NCBI GenBank assembly: GCA_964406775.1
Contig: CAYOSW010000025.1
Location: 1-17,140, forward strand
Direction of reading: 5' to 3'
Length of the DNA: 17,140 bases
Source of the DNA: JACPKO01 sp964406775
Lineage (GTDB): Bacteria > Patescibacteriota > Microgenomatia > Daviesbacterales > UBA10151
The notes below the pieces were generated by a model. It made no database searches and had not been told where the DNA came from. It saw only the letters and a program-made list of their open reading frames with translations. Shown one piece after another: positions 13,470 to 17,140 of this stretch; position 1 is the first letter of the stretch; every line of letters starts with the position of its first letter. A program made the translations under genes and the position numbers.

Positions 13470-14837
13470 TTATTTCAAATCCTCAATTCCGCCGATCATA
13501 TAGAAAGCCTGTTCGGACTTTGAATCGTGTGAACCGTCCAGAATTTCTTTAAACAGCTGGATCGTTTGTTTTAAGGTTACGTACTTTCCTTTTCTTCCGG
13601 TAAATGCTTCTCCGACGAAGAAAGGCTGAGTTAATGCCCTCTGAATTTTTCTAGCTCTGGCAACAGTTAATTTATCATCATCCGAAAGCTCCTCAATACC
13701 CAAAATTGAAATAATATCCTGAAGATCCTTATATCTTTGCAGAACTCTTTGAACTTCTACGGCTATTTTATAATGTTCCTCTCCGACAATCTGGGGATCA
13801 AGCGCACGCGATGAAGAGGCGAGAGGATCAACAGCCGGGAACAACCCCTGCTCGGCAAGTGATCTCTCAAGAGCAATTGTTGAATCAAGATGGGCAAAAG
13901 TCGCAGCCGGAGCCGGATCTGTGTAATCGTCTGCCGGAACATAAACTGCCTGAACGGAGGTGATTGAACCCTTCTTCGTTGAAGTAATTCTTTCCTGTAA
14001 AGCACCCATTTCGGTAGCCAGAGTCGGCTGATAACCTACGGCTGAGGGAATACGTCCTAAAAGCGCCGAGACTTCGGAACCTGCCTGTGAGAAACGGAAA
14101 ATATTGTCAATAAAAAGCAGAACATCTTTACCCTGACCGTCACGAAATTCCTCGGCCATAGTTAAAGCTGATAAAGCAACTCTTTGACGCGCTCCGGGAG
14201 GCTCATTCATCTGACCGAAAACCATTGCGGTTTTAGAGATAACTCCCGAACCTTTCATTTCCTCGTAAAGATCATTACCTTCCCTGGTCCTTTCTCCGAC
14301 TCCCGCAAAAACCGAATAACCTCCGTGTTCAGCGGCAATATTGCGGATTAGCTCCTGAATAAGAACAGTTTTTCCGACTCCCGCTCCTCCGAATAATCCG
14401 ACTTTTCCTCCTTTGACGAAAGGTGCTAAAAGATCGATAACTTTAATCCCGGTTTCGAAGACTTCAGCCGTAACTGATTGTTCTTCAAACGGGGGAGCTT
14501 GTCTGTGGATTGGCAGTCTTTTCTTTGTTTTAACTTCACCTTTTAAATCAACAGTCTGACCTAATACATTAAAAAGACGGCCCAAAACTTCATCTCCGAC
14601 AGGTACCGAAATCGGAGCTCCCGTATCGACAACTTTCACGCCTCTCTTTAACCCGTCTGTCGAATCCATAGCAACCGCACGGACAACTCCGTCGCCCAAA
14701 TGCTGTTGAGTCTCAAGAACCAAAGTCTTTTTGTTAAGTTCGAGCTCCAAAGCATTGTAAATTGCCGGAAGTTTATCCTCGGGAAACTGCACGTCTACAA
14801 CCGGGCCGATGATTTGAGCTACAGTACCCTGATTCAC
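13470..14837 (-). CDS. atpD: ATP synthase F1 subunit beta
   Basis: The 455-residue product is the catalytic subunit of F1. The N-terminal beta-barrel contains QIIGPVVDVQFPE (8-20). The Walker A loop GGAGVGKT is at 150-157, the catalytic-glutamate loop GERTREG at 181-187 (E182), the Walker B region LLFIDNIFRFSQAG at about 240-253, and the C-terminal segment IEELSDDDKLTVARARKIQR carries the usual DELSEEDK-type motif in slightly altered form. Length is slightly under the common 460-470. The start is GTG at 14837, overlapping the stop of the preceding small gene as GTGA, with a perfect AGGAGG 5 nt before it. That arrangement makes translational coupling very likely. The small 65-aa gene follows, in place of atpC. 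Confidence 0.98.
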   Translation of the reverse strand: MNQGTVAQIIGPVVDVQFPEDKLPAIYNALELELNKKTLVLETQQHLGDGVVRAVAMDSTDGLKRGVKVVDTGAPISVPVGDEVLGRLFNVLGQTVDLKGEVKTKKRLPIHRQAPPFEEQSVTAEVFETGIKVIDLLAPFVKGGKVGLFGGAGVGKTVLIQELIRNIAAEHGGYSVFAGVGERTREGNDLYEEMKGSGVISKTAMVFGQMNEPPGARQRVALSALTMAEEFRDGQGKDVLLFIDNIFRFSQAGSEVSALLGRIPSAVGYQPTLATEMGALQERITSTKKGSITSVQAVYVPADDYTDPAPAATFAHLDSTIALERSLAEQGLFPAVDPLASSSRALDPQIVGEEHYKIAVEVQRVLQRYKDLQDIISILGIEELSDDDKLTVARARKIQRALTQPFFVGEAFTGRKGKYVTLKQTIQLFKEILDGSHDSKSEQAFYMIGGIEDLK

Positions 14838-15028
14838 CCGTTCCTCCTGACAGGCATTGCCGCGAGTGATGCCCTGACAGCTTGATCAAGCCTTCTCGCC
14901 TCTATAAATGCAGCTTCCTGCCTTTGCAGTCTTTCGCTTGGTGTTGCTCCGCTCATCACAGAACGTTCTGCACTCAAAGATGTCATTACCATTTTTCCCA
15001 ATTGTTCAGATGTAAGTCTTTCTGCCAT
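14834..15028 (-). CDS. Small protein between atpG and atpD, 64 aa
   Basis: The ATG at 15028 lies 7 nt after the atpG stop, and the TGA stop overlaps the GTG start of atpD by 4 nt. A longer reading starting inside atpG (15169) is rejected as a shadow. The 64-residue product is mostly helical and polar: MAERLTSEQLGKMV, then SGATPSERLQRQ, then EAAFIEARRLDQAVRAS (38-54) and a basic end (VRRNG). The codons of R61 and R62 are AGG AGG, which double as the Shine-Dalgarno sequence of atpD. No membrane segment or cysteine is seen. It is not delta, epsilon or any subunit I know. Its position between gamma and beta genes suggests a role in F1 assembly or regulation, or simply coupling of translation; this is inference. 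Confidence 0.7.
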   Translation of the reverse strand: MAERLTSEQLGKMVMTSLSAERSVMSGATPSERLQRQEAAFIEARRLDQAVRASLAAMPVRRNG

Positions 15029-15035
15029 TTTTAAT

Positions 15036-15932
15036 TTATTCCAAAGCTGCAAGTGCCGATGTAATTTCCAATAATTCTTTAGTAATACCTTCTTGCCGTG
15101 TCTGATTATAGCTAAGAGTAAGGTCAGAGGCAAGCTCTTTTGCGTTATCGGTCGCATTCTGCATAGCAATCATTCTAGCCGAATGTTCGGAAGCTTTCGT
15201 CTCGAGGAGAGCCTGATAAATCTTGACCTGAACATAGTGGGTAATAACAAAGTCTAAAAGTTCGGATAAGTTTGGTTCAAATAAAAATTCCTCGTCTTCG
15301 GAAGATTCCTGATCTTTTTTCTTTGAATCCTCGAGTACTAAATCATAAAACTCTTTAAGTGACTCAAGGTTAACCGGAAGAAGATTCATAATTTTAGGCT
15401 CCTGGCGCAAAGCCGAAACAAAATTCGGATAAATTACCGAAAAGCTTCCGATTTCACCTTCAATAAATGATTTTGAAACCAATTTTCCTATCTGCGAAGC
15501 TGTTCTAAAGGTTACAGTATCCGAATTTTCAAAATCCGCAACTAAATCCTTACCTAATTTTGCAAGAAAATTCCTGCCCTTTTTACCGATGGTGTAGAAT
15601 TGCGCGTCTTTGTTTTCCGAAATAAAAGACGAGACTGCTTTAAAAATATTCGTATTTAATGATCCGCACAAACCCTTATCGGTTGTAATAACCAAAGCTG
15701 CAGCTTTTTCGGAATTATTTTCCGCAAGAAGAGGGTGAGTTACTTTTCCGTTTAATTTAGGTAAAAGCGCCATAACAGCTTTATTTAAAGTTGTCGTATA
15801 CGGCCTTCCGGAAATTGCCTGATTTTGGGCCCGGCGCATTTTTGTTGCCGCAACCATCTGCATTGCCTTTGTAATTTGGGACATATTTTTAACGGAGCGG
15901 ATTCTTCTTCGAAGTTCCTTTGTGTTCGGCAT
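15036..15932 (-). CDS. atpG: ATP synthase F1 subunit gamma
   Basis: The 298-residue product is the central rotor shaft of F1. The N-terminal helix is diagnostic: ELRRRIRSVKNMSQITKAMQ (6-25), followed by MVAATKMRRAQ. The middle Rossmann-like domain contains ALVITTDKGLCGSLNTNIF (79-97), a strongly conserved gamma motif. The C-terminal helix ends with the family signature around ARMIAMQNATDNA and LSYNQTRQEGITKELLEITSA. A Lys/Glu/Asp-rich insertion (about 213-228, KKKDQESSEDEEF) lies in the middle domain. The length is typical. It starts 4 nt after the stop of the 66-aa small gene, and the 64-aa small gene follows after 7 nt, so it is embedded in the operon. No strong Shine-Dalgarno is visible before the ATG. 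Confidence 0.97.
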   Translation of the reverse strand: MPNTKELRRRIRSVKNMSQITKAMQMVAATKMRRAQNQAISGRPYTTTLNKAVMALLPKLNGKVTHPLLAENNSEKAAALVITTDKGLCGSLNTNIFKAVSSFISENKDAQFYTIGKKGRNFLAKLGKDLVADFENSDTVTFRTASQIGKLVSKSFIEGEIGSFSVIYPNFVSALRQEPKIMNLLPVNLESLKEFYDLVLEDSKKKDQESSEDEEFLFEPNLSELLDFVITHYVQVKIYQALLETKASEHSARMIAMQNATDNAKELASDLTLSYNQTRQEGITKELLEITSALAALE

Positions 15933-15936
15933 AATT

Positions 15937-16137
15937 TTATGAGGCTGATATCATTACGGTTTGCCTCTTTTTTCTTTGTTGTGCACGGATGCCGCTTACA
16001 ACATCCTGAGTACCTTGATTTATAGCTTCCAAGTTAGTAAAGTCTTCGGCTAAATCACCGGATCTCCGTAGTCTGTCTCTCAGATTTCTTCTTCTCTGAA
16101 ATGCTTCGTTAATACGTCTCTCTGGTCCTGATGGCAT
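15937..16137 (-). CDS. Small Arg-rich protein between atpA and atpG, 66 aa
   Basis: The ATG at 16137 follows the atpA stop with no gap (TAAATG), and a GAAGGG lies 7 nt before it, inside the end of atpA. The stop is 4 nt before atpG. The product has a very basic first helix with about nine Arg in residues 7-25 (ERRINEAFQRRRNLRDRLRR), then an acidic stretch (SGDLAEDFTNLEA, 26-38) and a second basic part (RAQQRKKRQ, 51-59). There is no membrane segment, signal or cysteine. It is not a known ATP synthase subunit, and the atpA-atpG junction is normally short. The basic helix could bind nucleic acid, or an acidic patch of F1; this is speculation. Gene packing is the strongest support. Confidence 0.7.
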   Translation of the reverse strand: MPSGPERRINEAFQRRRNLRDRLRRSGDLAEDFTNLEAINQGTQDVVSGIRAQQRKKRQTVMISAS

Positions 16138-17140
16138 TTATTTACCCTTCTTTGCTTTAACTTTTACTGATGTTTTTACTTTCTCTTCCTGTTTTACAAA
16201 TTTTTTAGTTTCTTCTTTTTTGGAAGGAGTTGCAGTCCCAGGTTTAAAAGTTTTTAAAGCTTCGGAAACGGCCGTTTCTAATTTTTTAACCGTAGTTTCT
16301 GCCAATTCCTTTTTCTCCGCAATTTCTTTTAATGAATCTTTATATTTGAGTTTGAGGTGCGATAAAAAGTATGAGGTAAATTCAGATACTTTTCCGAAAT
16401 CGATAGCGTCCATATGACCGTTGGTAACCGCCCAAAGAGATGCAACCTGTTCTTCAACGGGAACGGGGGAATAGGGAGGTTGTTTTAACACTTCGGTAAT
16501 TCTCTTTCCTCTTTCGATCTGATTTCTTGTTTCGGGATCAAGATCGGATGAAAATTGTGCAAATGCAGCGAGAGCGCGGAATTGAGCCAGATCAAGTTTT
16601 AAGCGTCCCGCGACGGACTTCATAGCCTTAGTTTGAGCTGAACCTCCAACCCTCGAAACCGAAGTTCCGACGTTTACGGCTGGCCTGACTCCTTGGAAGA
16701 AAAGGTCCGATTCCAAAAAGATTTGTCCGTCTGTGATTGAGATAACGTTAGTCGGAATATATGCTGAGATATCTCCTGCCTGAGTTTCAATAACCGGAAG
16801 AGCGGTGAGTGATCCGCCTCCGTACTGCTCATTAAGGCGCGCAGCTCTTTCCAAAAGTCTTGAGTGAAGATAAAAAACATCTCCGGGGTAAGCTTCACGT
16901 CCTGAGGGTCTTCTTAAAAGAAGCGACATCTGGCGGTAGGCATTCGCGTGTTTACTTAAATCGTCATATATAATCAGAGCATCCTTGCCCTGGTCCATAA
17001 AGAATTCTCCGATGGCGGTTCCGGCGTAAGGGGCAATGTACTGCATCGGAGCCGGATCAGCCGCAGTTGCCGCAACAACAACGGTATGCTTCATAGCACC
17101 GACCGCTTCAAGTTTTGCAACAATTTGAGCAATTTTAGAT
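16138..17140 (-). CDS. atpA: ATP synthase F1 subunit alpha (C-terminal part, 5' end outside window)
   Basis: The open frame enters at 17140 and covers about 333 residues; the first internal Met (17094) is not the start. SKIAQIVAKLEAVGAMKHTV followed by VVAATAADPAPMQYIAPYAG is typical of the alpha subunit after its P-loop, which lies outside the window. The arginine-finger strand SVSRVGGSAQ and the segment GRLKLDLAQFRALAAFAQF are both present. Alpha subunits make the non-catalytic sites and supply that arginine to beta. The normal C-terminus ends near EALKTF; after it comes an extra tail of about 35 residues made largely of Lys, Glu, Thr and Val, ending VKVKAKKGK. The small 66-aa gene starts directly at its stop codon. 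Confidence 0.97.
   Translation of the reverse strand, partial: SKIAQIVAKLEAVGAMKHTVVVAATAADPAPMQYIAPYAGTAIGEFFMDQGKDALIIYDDLSKHANAYRQMSLLLRRPSGREAYPGDVFYLHSRLLERAARLNEQYGGGSLTALPVIETQAGDISAYIPTNVISITDGQIFLESDLFFQGVRPAVNVGTSVSRVGGSAQTKAMKSVAGRLKLDLAQFRALAAFAQFSSDLDPETRNQIERGKRITEVLKQPPYSPVPVEEQVASLWAVTNGHMDAIDFGKVSEFTSYFLSHLKLKYKDSLKEIAEKKELAETTVKKLETAVSEALKTFKPGTATPSKKEETKKFVKQEEKVKTSVKVKAKKGK

Noticed and set aside
13763..14005. 80-codon minus-strand frame inside atpD
   Set aside because: It is an alternate-frame shadow of a highly conserved gene, with a low-complexity Arg/Leu-rich product.
14834..15169. 111-codon version of the small gene between atpG and atpD
   Set aside because: Its first 47 codons lie inside atpG in another phase. 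The ATG at 15028, just after the atpG stop, is the sensible start.
1..17140. tRNA, rRNA, CRISPR arrays, insertion sequences or recoded UGA
   Set aside because: I saw no repeat-spacer pattern, transposase, cloverleaf or rRNA-like stretch, and UGA ends genuine genes such as atpC. A covariance-model scan would be needed to exclude small structured RNAs.

Overview
The window reads as a compact bacterial chromosome segment that is AT-rich, uses the standard code (TGA serves as a stop, for example in atpC), and has almost no intergenic space. It has an F-type ATP synthase operon, a high share of proteins without recognisable families, and many promoters placed so close to the ATG that the mRNAs should be leaderless. 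Together these suggest a Candidate Phyla Radiation / Patescibacteria genome, possibly of the Microgenomates type. That placement is an inference from style, not from a marker gene.

Right end (about 13265-17140, all minus strand): the F1 part of the ATP synthase operon, read right to left as atpA (5' end beyond the window), a 66-aa small protein, atpG, a 64-aa small protein, atpD, and a 65-aa small protein. Junctions are 0, 4, 7, -4 and 7 nt. The three small proteins are similar in size, helical and mostly charged, and are not standard subunits.

Middle-right (11154-13226, plus strand): four unrecognised genes in a row. A 183-aa protein is followed by a 164-aa secreted or anchored protein with two cysteines, an 84-aa anchored protein, and a 213-aa protein with faint kinase-like features. 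At least the last three each have a TTGxxx-17-TATAAT-type promoter 6-11 nt before the ATG.

Centre (3242-11085): a large GT-C membrane glycosyltransferase (minus), a 496-aa protein with a carbonic-anhydrase-like metal site (minus), a GNAT protein (minus), a FemAB/BioF2-type GNAT and a soluble S24/S26-like protein (plus, operon), and an ATP-grasp-like ligase (minus).

Left (1-3172): a 503-aa paralogue of the carbonic-anhydrase-like protein (minus), a twin-arginine-type exported protein with a possible diverged lytic transglycosylase end (plus), atpC on the minus strand with its own promoter, and the first 37 codons of a membrane-anchored protein running off the left edge.

Main points of interest: (1) two paralogous ~500-aa proteins carrying the Cys-x-Asp-x-Arg ... 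His ... Cys arrangement of beta-class, especially carboxysomal CsoSCA, carbonic anhydrases; (2) three small genes interleaved with the F1 genes; (3) atpC separated from atpD by about 12.9 kb of other genes; (4) a consistent leaderless promoter layout. The ATP-grasp protein, S26-like protein, two acetyltransferases and glycosyltransferase could belong to a peptide- or envelope-modification pathway, but this is not shown by the sequence.
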